Shown one piece after another: positions 46,085-54,684 of a stretch of 64,000 nucleotides of DNA. This stretch comes from CAZNXJ01 sp964577115 (lineage in GTDB: Bacteria; Planctomycetota; Planctomycetia; Pirellulales; Pirellulaceae). The stretch covers positions 62,001-126,000 of the forward strand of contig CAZNXJ010000010.1 of the NCBI GenBank assembly GCA_964577115.1. The letters are read 5' to 3'. Numbering within the stretch: position 1 is the stretch's first letter; each line of letters opens with the position of its first letter. The position numbers were made by a program, and so were the translations under genes. The notes beneath the pieces are model-generated. The model made no database searches, was not told the origin of the DNA, and worked only from the letters and a program-made list of their open reading frames with translations.

Positions 46085-46873
46085 ATGGAACCGCGAGAAG
46101 TGGCAGAACGCGCCGCGCGCGAGGCGGGAGCTATCATCTCCCGCTATTTTCGCGATGGTATCGAGATGCGTTCGAAGGAGAGCTACAACCTGGTGAGCGA
46201 TTGCGACGTGGAGGCCGAGCAGGCCATCGTCCGCGTTATTCGGGAGGCGTTTCCCGACCACGCAGTGCTCGGCGAGGAAGCTCACGAGGCCAGCGTTGAT
46301 GCCGAGCATCTTTGGGTCGTCGACCCGCTCGACGGCACCAACAACTTTGCTCATCAGATTCCGCACTTCGCGGTTTCGATTGCGTACTATCGCGGCGGCG
46401 TGGCCCAGTGCGGCGTGGTGTACAACCCGCTGCGCGAGGACTGGTATGTTGCCGAGCGTGGGAAGGGCGCGCTGCATAATGGCCGGCGAGTGAGCGTGTC
46501 CACGAGCGCTCGGCTGACGGAGGTGCTCATCGGCGTCGGCTTCTACTACGACCGCGGCGCGATGATGGAAGCGACGCTCATGGCGATTCGCGATCTGTTC
46601 CGGCAGAACATCCACGGCGTGCGCCGCTTTGGCACCGCGTCGCTCGACCTCTGCTTCGTCGCCACTGGTGCGTTTGGGGCGTATTTCGAATTTCAGCTCT
46701 CCCCCTGGGACTTCGCCGCAGGCAAGTTGTTTTTGGAAGAGGCGGGGGGGCGCGTCACGACGTGTCGTGGCGAGCCGTTGCCACTGGCGAAGACGAGCGC
46801 CCTGGCGTCGAATGGACTGATTCACGACGCGGTGCTAGAAGTCATTCGACCTCATCTGCCTCCCGGTTTCTAA
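46085..46873 (+). CDS. Inositol monophosphatase family protein
   Basis: A 262-residue metal-dependent phosphatase. Metal-binding motifs are GEEAH (Glu), WVVDPLDGTNNFAHQIP and the C-terminal SPWDFAAGKLFLEEAGG. Members dephosphorylate inositol phosphates, fructose-1,6-bisphosphate, histidinol phosphate or PAP; the sequence alone does not decide. ATG 46085 is preferred over TTG 46067, with GTGGAT shortly upstream. A 45-base gap separates it from the beta-helix gene. Confidence 0.9.
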   Translation: MEPREVAERAAREAGAIISRYFRDGIEMRSKESYNLVSDCDVEAEQAIVRVIREAFPDHAVLGEEAHEASVDAEHLWVVDPLDGTNNFAHQIPHFAVSIAYYRGGVAQCGVVYNPLREDWYVAERGKGALHNGRRVSVSTSARLTEVLIGVGFYYDRGAMMEATLMAIRDLFRQNIHGVRRFGTASLDLCFVATGAFGAYFEFQLSPWDFAAGKLFLEEAGGRVTTCRGEPLPLAKTSALASNGLIHDAVLEVIRPHLPPGF

Positions 46874-46918
46874 CCTGTTGCGAAACGCTCGCTGGTTCCC
46901 GTTCGCGGAGACCCATTC

Positions 46919-48331
46919 ATGCGCCCTCTCGGCCTTTTCCTCCTGCTCTTGCTGATTCCATCCCTGGCTGTCGTCGTGACGGGCTTGGCGCAGCCCGATT
47001 CGAATGCTCGGCCGGACTCCGCAACGGTCGCGCTGCATCGCGTGGCGGATGGCCAGAGTGACGCGACGCTAGTTTTGCAGCGCGTGCTGGATGGGGGCGG
47101 GCGTATCGAATTGCCGCGAGGTGTTTACCGTATCTCACGGCCGCTCGTGGTGGATCTAAATCGAGCGGGTTACACCTCGATCAGCGGCCACGGCACTGCG
47201 CGGATCGAGATGCATGGAGCGGGGCCGGCGCTGAGGATTATTGGCACCCATTTCCGTTCGGCGGATCCTTCGGGATTCTCGGAAGCGGTCTGGCAGCGCG
47301 AGCGGATGCCGCTGATCGATGGGCTCGCGATCGAAGGGCACCATGCTGAGTCGATTGGAATCGAAGCCGCCGGCACCATGCAGCTCACGCTCACACGCTT
47401 GCAGCTCCGCGGCCTGCTACACGGAATACGGCTCGCCGAAAACAACCGAAATATCGCGATCTCGGATTGCCACATCTATCACAATCGCGGGGCCGGTGTT
47501 TACTACGATCAGGTGAATCTGCACCAGTCAAACATTGCGAACTGCCACATCAGTTACAACGCGGGAGGTGGAATCGTCTGTCGGGGAGGTAACGTGCGCA
47601 ACGTGCACATTACCGGCTGTGACCTGGAGAGCAACATGGCCGCGGACGCTCCGCCAGCGGCCAACATTTTGATCGACTGCACCGACAGCCGGGCGGGCAC
47701 GGCCGAAGTGGCGATCACCGGCTGCACGATCCAGCACACCCGGGACGCTCCCGACTCGGCGAACATCCGCATATTCGGCCGGAGCTCGGCCGATGGCGAG
47801 CCGCCGGTGCACTGGGGAAACGTGACGATCACGGGGAACGTGCTGAGCGACGTGCAGACGAACATTCATCTGCGCGAATGTCGAGGCGTAACGGTGACGG
47901 GTAACACGTTGTGGGAAGGTTACCAGCACAACCTACTGATCGAGGACTGTTCGCACGTCGTCATCACCGGCAATGTTCTCGACCGCAACCCGCCCTATGA
48001 TCGATCCAGCAATCCCAAAGCCAAAAATACGGTCGTGGTGCGCGGCGCAGTTGATTGCACGATTACGGGGCTCCATCTCGCGGAGGCCCGGGGCGGCGAG
48101 GCGGGGATGCTTCTGGAGAACTGCCGGCGAATTAATCTGGCTCAGTGCACGCTTCTGGATTGCGAGGGGGCCGAGCTGTTACTGCGCAGCGTGCACAATA
48201 GCCGAGTCTCCGATTGCCTGCTCCGCGACGACCGCCCCGGCCAGCACGCTCCCGCGCTCGTGCTGGAACAATGCACCAACGTGCAGGACAGCGACAATCA
48301 AGTGCACCCCGCCGAATCGCCTGCGCAATAA
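46919..48331 (+). CDS. Secreted right-handed parallel beta-helix protein
   Basis: A 470-residue protein with a signal peptide (LGLFLLLLLIPSLAVVVTGL) and a long run of beta-helix coils: the recurring pattern I-x-x-C/N-x-I/V with ITGC, ITGN, ISDCHI, VTGNTLW and ITGNVLDRN turns. The start resembles pectate-lyase/Pel-type superfamily proteins that act on or bind polysaccharide (DGGGRIELPRGVYRISRPLVV). No catalytic residues can be assigned, so it may be a lyase, hydrolase or surface binder. Followed by a strong hairpin terminator. Confidence 0.82.
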   Translation: MRPLGLFLLLLLIPSLAVVVTGLAQPDSNARPDSATVALHRVADGQSDATLVLQRVLDGGGRIELPRGVYRISRPLVVDLNRAGYTSISGHGTARIEMHGAGPALRIIGTHFRSADPSGFSEAVWQRERMPLIDGLAIEGHHAESIGIEAAGTMQLTLTRLQLRGLLHGIRLAENNRNIAISDCHIYHNRGAGVYYDQVNLHQSNIANCHISYNAGGGIVCRGGNVRNVHITGCDLESNMAADAPPAANILIDCTDSRAGTAEVAITGCTIQHTRDAPDSANIRIFGRSSADGEPPVHWGNVTITGNVLSDVQTNIHLRECRGVTVTGNTLWEGYQHNLLIEDCSHVVITGNVLDRNPPYDRSSNPKAKNTVVVRGAVDCTITGLHLAEARGGEAGMLLENCRRINLAQCTLLDCEGAELLLRSVHNSRVSDCLLRDDRPGQHAPALVLEQCTNVQDSDNQVHPAESPAQ

Positions 48332-48333
48332 AC

Positions 48334-48359
48334 GAGGCCGCCGCTCGGGCGGCGGCCTC
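48334..48359. terminator. GC-rich hairpin terminator
   Basis: GAGGCCGCCGC (48334-48344) and GCGGCGGCCTC (48349-48359) are perfectly complementary around TCGG. It lies 2 bases after the beta-helix stop and between convergent genes, so it can stop transcription on both strands although the T-run is short. Confidence 0.75.
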
Positions 48360-48445
48360 TTGATGAGCGCATGGGCGGTACAATCTGCGAGCTTGTTCGC
48401 GGGCAGCGGCCTGCACTCGCGCGCTACCGGGGGTAAGGCGGCGGT

Positions 48446-49558
48446 TTACGCCACGGGTTCTGCAAAGCGATGCGTCGGCACCGGCCGCCCGGGGCGCAGA
48501 CTGCGCTGTTGGCGGACCGTGAACGTCGCAACGCGCTCGGCACAAGCTGCGGTCATCGCCTCGCGGACCAGCTGTTCGAGCACTTCCGGCGCTGTTGCCA
48601 CGCGGGCGTTCACGACGACGTCGGCCGAGCGGGTTTGGCAGGAGGAGGGAATCGAGAGCGTCGGCGGGCTGTCGCTGCTGACTAGGTTGGCCACCGCGTG
48701 GTGTCCCTCCCACATACCGATGATCTTCAGATGTGCGGTCTCGGCGCCTGCTTGGGCCAATGACACGCGCAGCCGCTCGATGACGTCCATCAGTAGCTCG
48801 TCGAGCGCAAACGGTTCGAAGGCCGTAACGCTCAGGTTGCTGTTCAACCAGCCGAGCTCCGCTTCGCCCTCGGCGTATACGTCGTAATCGAGCTCGAGGA
48901 TATTTCGGCCGAAGCTGCCGCGCTGGTCGAGCATTTCGACGAGCGTCTCGAAGCCCTGCCCCGTTTTCGCCGACATCCGCAGCACCGGTACCGACGGATA
49001 CTGCTGGGCAATCAAATCGCTGAGCTCCTGCACGTCTTCCGCCGAGAGATCATCAATGCGGTTGATGACAATGAAGTCCGCCTCTTCGAGCTGCTTGCGG
49101 AAGATGTATTCGGCTTGCGGCGAGAAGCCGCCGTTCTGTTCGTTGCGAAGAATCTTGCGGCCGTGTGAGGGCTTGAGCAAAACGCCGTACGGCGCGACGT
49201 CGAATTGACCCCCGTACAACCGCAGAATTGGCTGAATCACCGTCGCCACCAGATCCGTGCAGCTACCCACCGGCTCGGCGAGCACCACGTCGGGACGCTG
49301 CTCGGTCCCTAGCCGATCGATGGTGGCCGTCAGCTCGTTGAAATTGCAGCAGAAGCACGCGCCAGCGACTTCGCCGACATCGAAACCTTGCGCGCGGAGC
49401 GTCTGGGTATCGACGAGGTCGGCTGCCTGATCGTTCGTCACGATCCCGACGCGCAGGCCCTGCTGCTGGTAGGTCTTGGCGAGCCGTCCAATCGTCGTCG
49501 TCTTGCCCGCGCCGAGAAACCCGCCGAGCAAAATAAAGCGAATCGGTGCTGACGTCAT
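48446..49558 (-). CDS. CobW/COG0523 family GTP-binding protein
   Basis: A 370-residue G3E-family GTPase. Walker A is GGFLGAGKTTT (residues 12-22), the metal-binding CxCC motif is at Cys68-Phe-Cys70-Cys71 (GACFCCNF), the second GTPase motif is VVLAEPVGSC and the base-specificity motif is NRIDD. COG0523 proteins deliver zinc, cobalt or other metals to partners. The C-terminal CobW domain is diverged. GGGGAG precedes ATG 49558. It is the third gene after arsR and the aquaglyceroporin, which suggests a link to metal or metalloid handling. Confidence 0.88.
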   Translation of the reverse strand: MTSAPIRFILLGGFLGAGKTTTIGRLAKTYQQQGLRVGIVTNDQAADLVDTQTLRAQGFDVGEVAGACFCCNFNELTATIDRLGTEQRPDVVLAEPVGSCTDLVATVIQPILRLYGGQFDVAPYGVLLKPSHGRKILRNEQNGGFSPQAEYIFRKQLEEADFIVINRIDDLSAEDVQELSDLIAQQYPSVPVLRMSAKTGQGFETLVEMLDQRGSFGRNILELDYDVYAEGEAELGWLNSNLSVTAFEPFALDELLMDVIERLRVSLAQAGAETAHLKIIGMWEGHHAVANLVSSDSPPTLSIPSSCQTRSADVVVNARVATAPEVLEQLVREAMTAACAERVATFTVRQQRSLRPGRPVPTHRFAEPVA

Positions 49559-49628
49559 GCGAGCTACTCCCCTGTGCCATTCTCGAAAAACGTCCTGCGG
49601 CCCAGCGGGCGCCGGACACAAAGCACAT

Positions 49629-50507
49629 CTACAACGAGGTTCCTTCTGCGCGGTCCGCAGTCGGCGCCGGTGATTGGAACAGCCCCCGGTAGAGCCCCAT
49701 TCCGAGGATGGCGCCGACAATCGGGGCAACAATATAAACCGTCAGAAATCCGTATCCGTTGGGTCCGGGAATGGCGACCGACTTCCACCCGGCCATATAC
49801 GCCACCAGTCGCGGGCCGAAGTCCCGCGCTGGATTGAAACAGGCCTGGGTCAAGGGAGCGATCACGCAGATCAAGGCGGTCACCGTCAACCCGACAAAGG
49901 GTGGAGCGAGATTGCGGGGGTGCATGCGGTTTTCTTCGTCCGCAAACGCGGCGACGACGAATCCGAGGATCAGCGTCCCGAGCAGCTCGGCGAAGAACGC
50001 CACGCCGTGCGTCACGCGTGCCTGCATCGCTACCAGTTCGTCACTGCGAAACGGTTCGACGCTCGCCGCCAAACCGCCCAGGTTCGGATAGTATTCGCCA
50101 TAGCACAGCGCCGTGATGACGCTTCCTGGCTCGCCGCGTTGCACTCCCTTCTCGGCTTCCTTCGCGGCCAGGAACGATCCGAAGAGGAACAGTAACGCTC
50201 CCGCGGCGAGCATTGCGCCGGCCATCTGCGCCATGATGTACGGGAGGACGCGGCTACGAGGCATGCCATTCCACGCGGCAACAGCGAGCGTAATCGCGGG
50301 GTTGATGTGTGCCCCGCTGATTCCGCCCACCGCGTAGACCGCGATCATGATCGCCAGGCCCCAGACAATACCGACCTGCCACAGGCCGGTGAGGCTGTCG
50401 AGCAGCACGGCGACGTGGACGGCACCCAGGCCGAAGAAGACGAGCACGAACGTGCCCACGAGCTCGGCGATCATTAACTGGACAAGCGAAGGACTACGCG
50501 TATGCAT
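49629..50507 (-). CDS. MIP family aquaglyceroporin
   Basis: A 292-residue channel with six transmembrane helices and two half-helices. The two pore motifs are GAHINPAITL (Asn69) and ACFNPARDFGPR; the Asp after the second NPAR is typical of glycerol facilitators rather than water-only channels. It should pass glycerol or uncharged metalloid acids such as As(OH)3 across the cytoplasmic membrane. The long loop between helices 3 and 4 is normal for GlpF-like proteins. It lies 59 bases after the ArsR gene and 70 bases before the CobW gene. Confidence 0.92.
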   Translation of the reverse strand: MHTRSPSLVQLMIAELVGTFVLVFFGLGAVHVAVLLDSLTGLWQVGIVWGLAIMIAVYAVGGISGAHINPAITLAVAAWNGMPRSRVLPYIMAQMAGAMLAAGALLFLFGSFLAAKEAEKGVQRGEPGSVITALCYGEYYPNLGGLAASVEPFRSDELVAMQARVTHGVAFFAELLGTLILGFVVAAFADEENRMHPRNLAPPFVGLTVTALICVIAPLTQACFNPARDFGPRLVAYMAGWKSVAIPGPNGYGFLTVYIVAPIVGAILGMGLYRGLFQSPAPTADRAEGTSL

Positions 50508-50566
50508 GCTCAGCCGAACCCGTGTTTCGAGTGAAGGGGTTCTTCCATGAACGCGGTGACGTGCCG

Positions 50567-50878
50567 TCAGCCTCGGTCGTCAAACGCCAATTCGCAGCAG
50601 CCGAGATTGATGCCGCGCCCGCTCCGTGACTGTTCGACCTGCGGAGCGAGCCGGTAACGTACCGACTTTCCTATCCGCTCGGCTACCACCAACTTCGCGT
50701 CCCGCAAAATTCGCAGGTGGTGGGAAAACAGGCTTTGCTCGATCCCGAGCTGCTTCTGCATTACGCCCACCTGCTGGGGCCCGTCGCGCCGCAGCAGTTC
50801 GATTACCGCCAGCCGTGTCTCGTCGGCGAGGGCCTTCAGAGCTTGAGCACAATAGCTGGTCGAATCGGCGGAATTCAT
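50567..50878 (-). CDS. ArsR/SmtB family transcriptional regulator
   Basis: A 103-residue winged-helix repressor. The core ALADETRLAVIELLRRDGPQQVGVMQKQLGIEQSLFSHHLRILRDAKLV contains the recognition helix, followed by the wing ERIGKSVRYRLAP. The classic helix-3 ELCVCDL arsenic site is absent; instead vicinal cysteines Cys94-Cys95 (NLGCCELAF) lie at the C-terminus, as in ArsR proteins that sense As(III) with C-terminal Cys. ATG 50878 is preferred to TTG 50887. A matching palindrome lies 40-70 bases upstream. Expected to repress itself, the aquaglyceroporin and the CobW gene. Confidence 0.88.
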   Translation of the reverse strand: MNSADSTSYCAQALKALADETRLAVIELLRRDGPQQVGVMQKQLGIEQSLFSHHLRILRDAKLVVAERIGKSVRYRLAPQVEQSRSGRGINLGCCELAFDDRG

Positions 50879-50917
50879 AGCGAACAATCGCCTTCGTGCG
50901 TTGCGACAGATGCCGTG

Positions 50918-50948
50918 AATTTATATGAATTTCCGTTCATGTCAATTC
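50918..50948 (-). promoter_or_regulatory. ArsR-type operator overlapping an arsR promoter
   Basis: An imperfect palindrome: GAATT...AATTC at the ends and ATGAA(6)TTCAT inside, both with almost the same centre (about 50933). This is the TGAA-N6-TTCA form of ArsR/SmtB operators. On the minus strand the same bases contain TTGACA (50945-50940) and, 16 bases later, TAAATT (50923-50918), so repressor binding would cover -35 to -10. High similarity to known sites; function inferred. Confidence 0.7.
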
Positions 50949-51168
50949 GCTCGAACTCCGTTAGGGTGTCTCTGGCGGAGCGGCGCCTCAAGCGAAATTC
51001 TCAGCCCTTGTCGCGCCCCGCCCGGCAGATTCGCCCAGCTCCCCGGAAAATCCCCCTACTTCCGGGACCAACCCGCTCCCGTTGACGGTCTGCGGAGGGA
51101 ACTTTACAATCCGTGGTTTGCATTTGCCGCAATTTTCGGCGAGTTGAGCATTCGAAGGGTAAATCTCG

Positions 51169-51867
51169 ATGGTCAAGGGCATACTCGGCCGCAAGGTCGG
51201 AATGACTCAGATCTATGACGAAGCGGGCACGGCGATCCCGGTCACGGTGATTGCGGCTGGACCTTGCCACGTCCTTCAGGTCCGGACCGTGGAGCGCGAC
51301 GGTTACGAAGCCGTGCAGATGGGCTATCTCGACAAGCCCCGCCGGCTCGCCACACGCAGTGAACGGGGCCATGTGACGCGGCTCAGCAGCAAGCGAGCCA
51401 AGAAGCTAAGCGACGCGGGGGTCCAGATCGCGCCGAAAGCCGACTGCGAGCCGAAGCGGTTTATTCGTGAAATCCGCGGAACGGCCGAAGGCTACGAAGT
51501 CGGCCAGCAGGTCAGCGTGGATGCACTGAGCGACGTGAAGGCCGTGGATGTCGTCGGCACCAGCAAGGGTCGAGGCTACTCGGGCGTGATCAAACGTCAC
51601 AAGTTCGGCGGCCAGCGCGCGTCACACGGTGTGAAGAAAGTCCACCGTCACCTCGGTAGCACATCGTCGCTCGCGTCGTGGCGCGGTGGCGGTCGCCCGA
51701 AGAAGGGCAAGAAGATGCCGGGCCAATACGGCAATGCCCGCGTGACCGCTCGCAATCTGCGCGTCGTCCGCGTCGATCCGGAAAACAACCTGCTGCTCGT
51801 CCGCGGCGCCGTCCCCGGACCCAACGGCGGGATGCTCGTCATCCGCGAATCGAACAAGGTTTCGTAG
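51169..51867 (+). CDS. rplC: 50S ribosomal protein L3, solitary gene
   Basis: A 232-residue ribosomal protein L3. The N-terminus GILGRKVGMTQIYDEAGTAIPVTVI and the segment KRHKFGGQRASHGVKKVHRHLGSTSS are characteristic; the latter includes the Gln that PrmB methylates in other bacteria. In most bacteria rplC stands in the S10 operon between rpsJ and rplD. Here no ribosomal gene flanks it, and a good terminator follows, so it is transcribed alone. A normal 5' region of about 290 bases contains no S10-type features that I can see. Confidence 0.95.
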   Translation: MVKGILGRKVGMTQIYDEAGTAIPVTVIAAGPCHVLQVRTVERDGYEAVQMGYLDKPRRLATRSERGHVTRLSSKRAKKLSDAGVQIAPKADCEPKRFIREIRGTAEGYEVGQQVSVDALSDVKAVDVVGTSKGRGYSGVIKRHKFGGQRASHGVKKVHRHLGSTSSLASWRGGGRPKKGKKMPGQYGNARVTARNLRVVRVDPENNLLLVRGAVPGPNGGMLVIRESNKVS

Positions 51868-51894
51868 CTCGATCTGAGCTCGCAACAGTCATCC

Positions 51895-51919
51895 AACCCG
51901 GCTTCAGGCCGGGTTTTTT
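51895..51919 (+). terminator. Rho-independent terminator of rplC
   Basis: AACCCGGC (51895-51902) and GCCGGGTT (51908-51915) form a perfect stem with a 5-base loop, followed by a run of T. It lies 27 bases after the rplC stop. Confidence 0.85.
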
Positions 51920-52033
51920 GTTGCGCACTCGGAACGCCGGCGTGCGGTTACGAACGAGGCGAATCTTTGCCATAATCGGCGCCAACACTCAGCAAACGCC
52001 CCGTGGACGCACACCCTCGGAGAAACCGCCGCC

Positions 52034-53053
52034 ATGCAGAAACGCCGCATCGGACGAACCGGGATCGTTGTTTCCGAAATCTGCCTGGGGACCATGACGT
52101 TCGGATCGTCGTGCGACGAAGTCGATGCGTTCCGGATCATGGATCGGGCGTACGAGCATGGGGTCGATTTTCTGGACGCCGCGGAAATTTATCCGGTGCC
52201 TCCCGACGCCAGCTACGTGCATCGCACGGAGGAGATCGTTGGCCGCTGGTTGGCCACTAAGCCGCGCGATGGCCTGATCATCGCCACGAAGTTCTGTGGC
52301 CCCGGGCACGGATGGTTTGTACCGCCGGTCCGGCAAGGCAAGACGGCTATCGACCGGCACCACATCCGCCGGGCGATCGAAGGGAGTCTCCGGAGGCTGC
52401 AAACCGATTACATCGACCTGTATCAGACGCACTGGCCCGATCACGACGCGCGTTACGAAGATACGCTCGGCGCGCTCGACGAACTCGTTCGGGAAGGCAA
52501 AGTCCGAGCGGTCGGGTCGAGCAACGAAAACGCCTGGGGCACGATGAAGGCGCTGGCGGTGGCCGAGCGGAACGGGTGGGCGCGGTACGAGTCGATTCAG
52601 AACAATTTCAGCATCATCAATCGGCGATTCGAGGACGAGCTGGCCGAGATCTGCCGGCGCGAGCAGATCAGCCTACTGCCCTACTCACCGATCGGCGGCG
52701 GCGTCTTAACAGGCAAGTACAACGTACCCAATCCGCCCCAGAATGCGCGGTTCATTTACTACCGGGATCGCTGCGGCGAACGGCAACAGGCGATGGCGCG
52801 GCGCTTTGTTAACGAGAAGAGCCTCGCGACGACGCGTGAAATCGTCGAGCTGGCCAAGGAGCTGGGTATCGCGCCCGCGACGCTCGCCGTGGCCTGGAGC
52901 AAGCAGCACGACTTTGTGGCTTCGACGATTGTCGGGGCGAATACTGTCGAGCAGCTCGAAGATTCGCTCGCCGCCGCCGACCTCGTACTCAGCGACGACA
53001 CGCTCCAGCGCATCAACGAAATCACGGCCCGGTATCCGTATCCCTTGGGTTGA
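52034..53053 (+). CDS. Aldo/keto reductase
   Basis: A 339-residue NADPH-dependent reductase of the AKR superfamily (YhdN/Tas/YajO group). Catalytic residues are Asp and Tyr in FLDAAEIYP, Lys in IATKFCGPG and His in YQTHWPDHD; the C-terminal NADPH-binding block is IVGANTVEQLEDSLAA. GGAG lies about 10 bases before ATG 52034. Stand-alone gene between rplC and the DUF1501 gene. It reduces aldehydes or ketones; substrate unknown. Confidence 0.93.
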   Translation: MQKRRIGRTGIVVSEICLGTMTFGSSCDEVDAFRIMDRAYEHGVDFLDAAEIYPVPPDASYVHRTEEIVGRWLATKPRDGLIIATKFCGPGHGWFVPPVRQGKTAIDRHHIRRAIEGSLRRLQTDYIDLYQTHWPDHDARYEDTLGALDELVREGKVRAVGSSNENAWGTMKALAVAERNGWARYESIQNNFSIINRRFEDELAEICRREQISLLPYSPIGGGVLTGKYNVPNPPQNARFIYYRDRCGERQQAMARRFVNEKSLATTREIVELAKELGIAPATLAVAWSKQHDFVASTIVGANTVEQLEDSLAAADLVLSDDTLQRINEITARYPYPLG

Positions 53054-53175
53054 CGAACCCCCGGTGGAATACACCCACCTGCGCGCGAAGTCGTTCTTCC
53101 GCCTCTCTTGCTTTCTTCGCCGTTCTCACGCGAGGAAGGACTAAGGAGTACGTAGAGCTTAGTTCGCCTGCGTCG

Positions 53176-54621
53176 TCAGGCCAGAATCGGCCGTACGACC
53201 TGGCCGTGGACGTCGGTCAGGCGATAGTCCCGTCCCTGGAAACGGAATGTGAGGCGTTCGTGGTCGAAGCCGAGCAAATGCAGGATGGTGGCCTGGAGAT
53301 CGTGCACATGCACTTTGTCCCGCGCGACGTTAAAGCCCAGCTCGTCCGTTTCACCGTACACCATCCCGCCTTTGACGCCGCCGCCGGCTAGGAACATCGT
53401 ATAGGCGTCGGGGAAGTGATCGCGTCCTAGAATGTTGCTTCCGGCTGTTCGACCTTCGCGGAAGGGGGTCCGCCCGAACTCGCCACCCCAAATGATTAGT
53501 GTCTCGTCGAGCAGCCCGCGCTGGCGGAGATCTTTGATCAGCGCGGCGACCGGTTTATCCATCGTGGCGCATTTATTCGTCAGGCCGTCGCCGAGTCCTT
53601 CGCCTGGCCCGGTGCCATGGAAGTCCCAGCCCCAGTCGAAAAGCTGCACGTAGCGGACGCCTTGTTCGACGAGCCGCCGGGCTAAGAGGCAATTGTTGGC
53701 GAGGCTCGATTCGCCCGGTTGGGCCCCGTAGGCGTCGAGTACATATTGTGGCTCGCGCGAGATATCCATCACCTCGGGCACCGACATCTGCATGCGGAAC
53801 GCGAGTTCATACTGAGCGATTCGCGTTAGCGTTTCGGGATGCCCGAGTTCCTCGGCCTGCATCGAATTCAAGTCGCGCAGCGCATCAAGGCTCATCCGCC
53901 GCATCTCGCGATCCATTCCCTCGGGGTCGGATGCATAGAGAACCGGGTCGCCTTTCGAACGACACTGGACGCCCTGATAGACCGAGGGAAGAAATCCGCT
54001 GCCGAACGAGTTCTTCCCGCCGTTCGGCTGCACGCCGCTCGAGATCAGTACCACGAAACCTGGCAGATTCTCGTTTTCCGAACCTAGCCCATACGTGACC
54101 CACGCGCCGAGCGACGGTCGGCCGGAGCGCGGCGAACCGGTGTAGAGCAACAGTTCGGCCGGCGCGTGATTGAACTGATCGGTGTTCATCGAGCGGATCA
54201 CGCACAGCTCATCGGCAACCTCATGCAGGTGGGGAATCGCGTCCGACATCCACACACCTGCTTCGCCATACTGAGCAAACTTGCGGGGCGATCCCAGCAG
54301 CTTCGGCGTTCCGCTGGTGAACGCGAAACGCTTGCCTTCGATGTACTGCTGCGGGCAAGGTTGGCCGTCGTACTTCACAAGGTCCGGCTTGTAATCAAAC
54401 AGGTCGAGATGCGGCGGCGAGCCGGTCATGTGCAAATAAATGACACGCTTCGCCTTCGCCGGCTGAGGCGGTGCTTTGGGAGCGAGCGGGTTGACGACTT
54501 CTGCCGAGGATGCTTGCGATGCCAGCAGCTGGGCGAGTGCAATGCCGCCCACACCGGCCCCCGCGGCTCCAAGGAAGTGGCGACGAGTCGCTTGCTGGAT
54601 TTTGAATAGTTGCTGATTCAT
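53176..54621 (-). CDS. Tat-exported DUF1501 protein
   Basis: A 481-residue protein of the DUF1501 family, which has the alkaline phosphatase/sulfatase fold. The Tat signal is ATRRHFLGAAGAGVGGIALAQLL. Conserved blocks are VIYLHMTGSPPHLDLFDYKPDL, the WDFHGTG segment, IIWGGEFGRTPFREG and GRDHFPDAYTMFLAGGGVKGG. In Planctomycetes such genes pair with a PSD1 cytochrome gene, as here (54685-58185, same strand, upstream). ATG 54621 is preferred over an upstream start. Function unknown. Confidence 0.9.
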   Translation of the reverse strand: MNQQLFKIQQATRRHFLGAAGAGVGGIALAQLLASQASSAEVVNPLAPKAPPQPAKAKRVIYLHMTGSPPHLDLFDYKPDLVKYDGQPCPQQYIEGKRFAFTSGTPKLLGSPRKFAQYGEAGVWMSDAIPHLHEVADELCVIRSMNTDQFNHAPAELLLYTGSPRSGRPSLGAWVTYGLGSENENLPGFVVLISSGVQPNGGKNSFGSGFLPSVYQGVQCRSKGDPVLYASDPEGMDREMRRMSLDALRDLNSMQAEELGHPETLTRIAQYELAFRMQMSVPEVMDISREPQYVLDAYGAQPGESSLANNCLLARRLVEQGVRYVQLFDWGWDFHGTGPGEGLGDGLTNKCATMDKPVAALIKDLRQRGLLDETLIIWGGEFGRTPFREGRTAGSNILGRDHFPDAYTMFLAGGGVKGGMVYGETDELGFNVARDKVHVHDLQATILHLLGFDHERLTFRFQGRDYRLTDVHGQVVRPILA

Positions 54622-54637
54622 GTCTGCTTTCGGGGGA

Positions 54638-54667
54638 ACCACGAATTACAGGAATGACTCGAATGAG
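54638..54667 (+). repeat. ACGAAT-type mini-repeat between PSD1 and DUF1501 genes
   Basis: About 30 bases with three spaced units resembling CACGAAT, GGAATG and CGAATG (ACCACGAATTACAGGAATGA and onward). It is similar in layout to the element at 31107-31138, with GAAT instead of GGAT. Confidence 0.45.
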
Positions 54668-54684
54668 TTAAGGGAATTGCGTGG

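Noticed and set aside
44581..46137. Long minus-strand open frame of 518 codons
   Set aside because: It lies antisense to the M13 peptidase gene, has no ribosome binding site and no recognisable motif; long antisense frames are common in GC-rich DNA.
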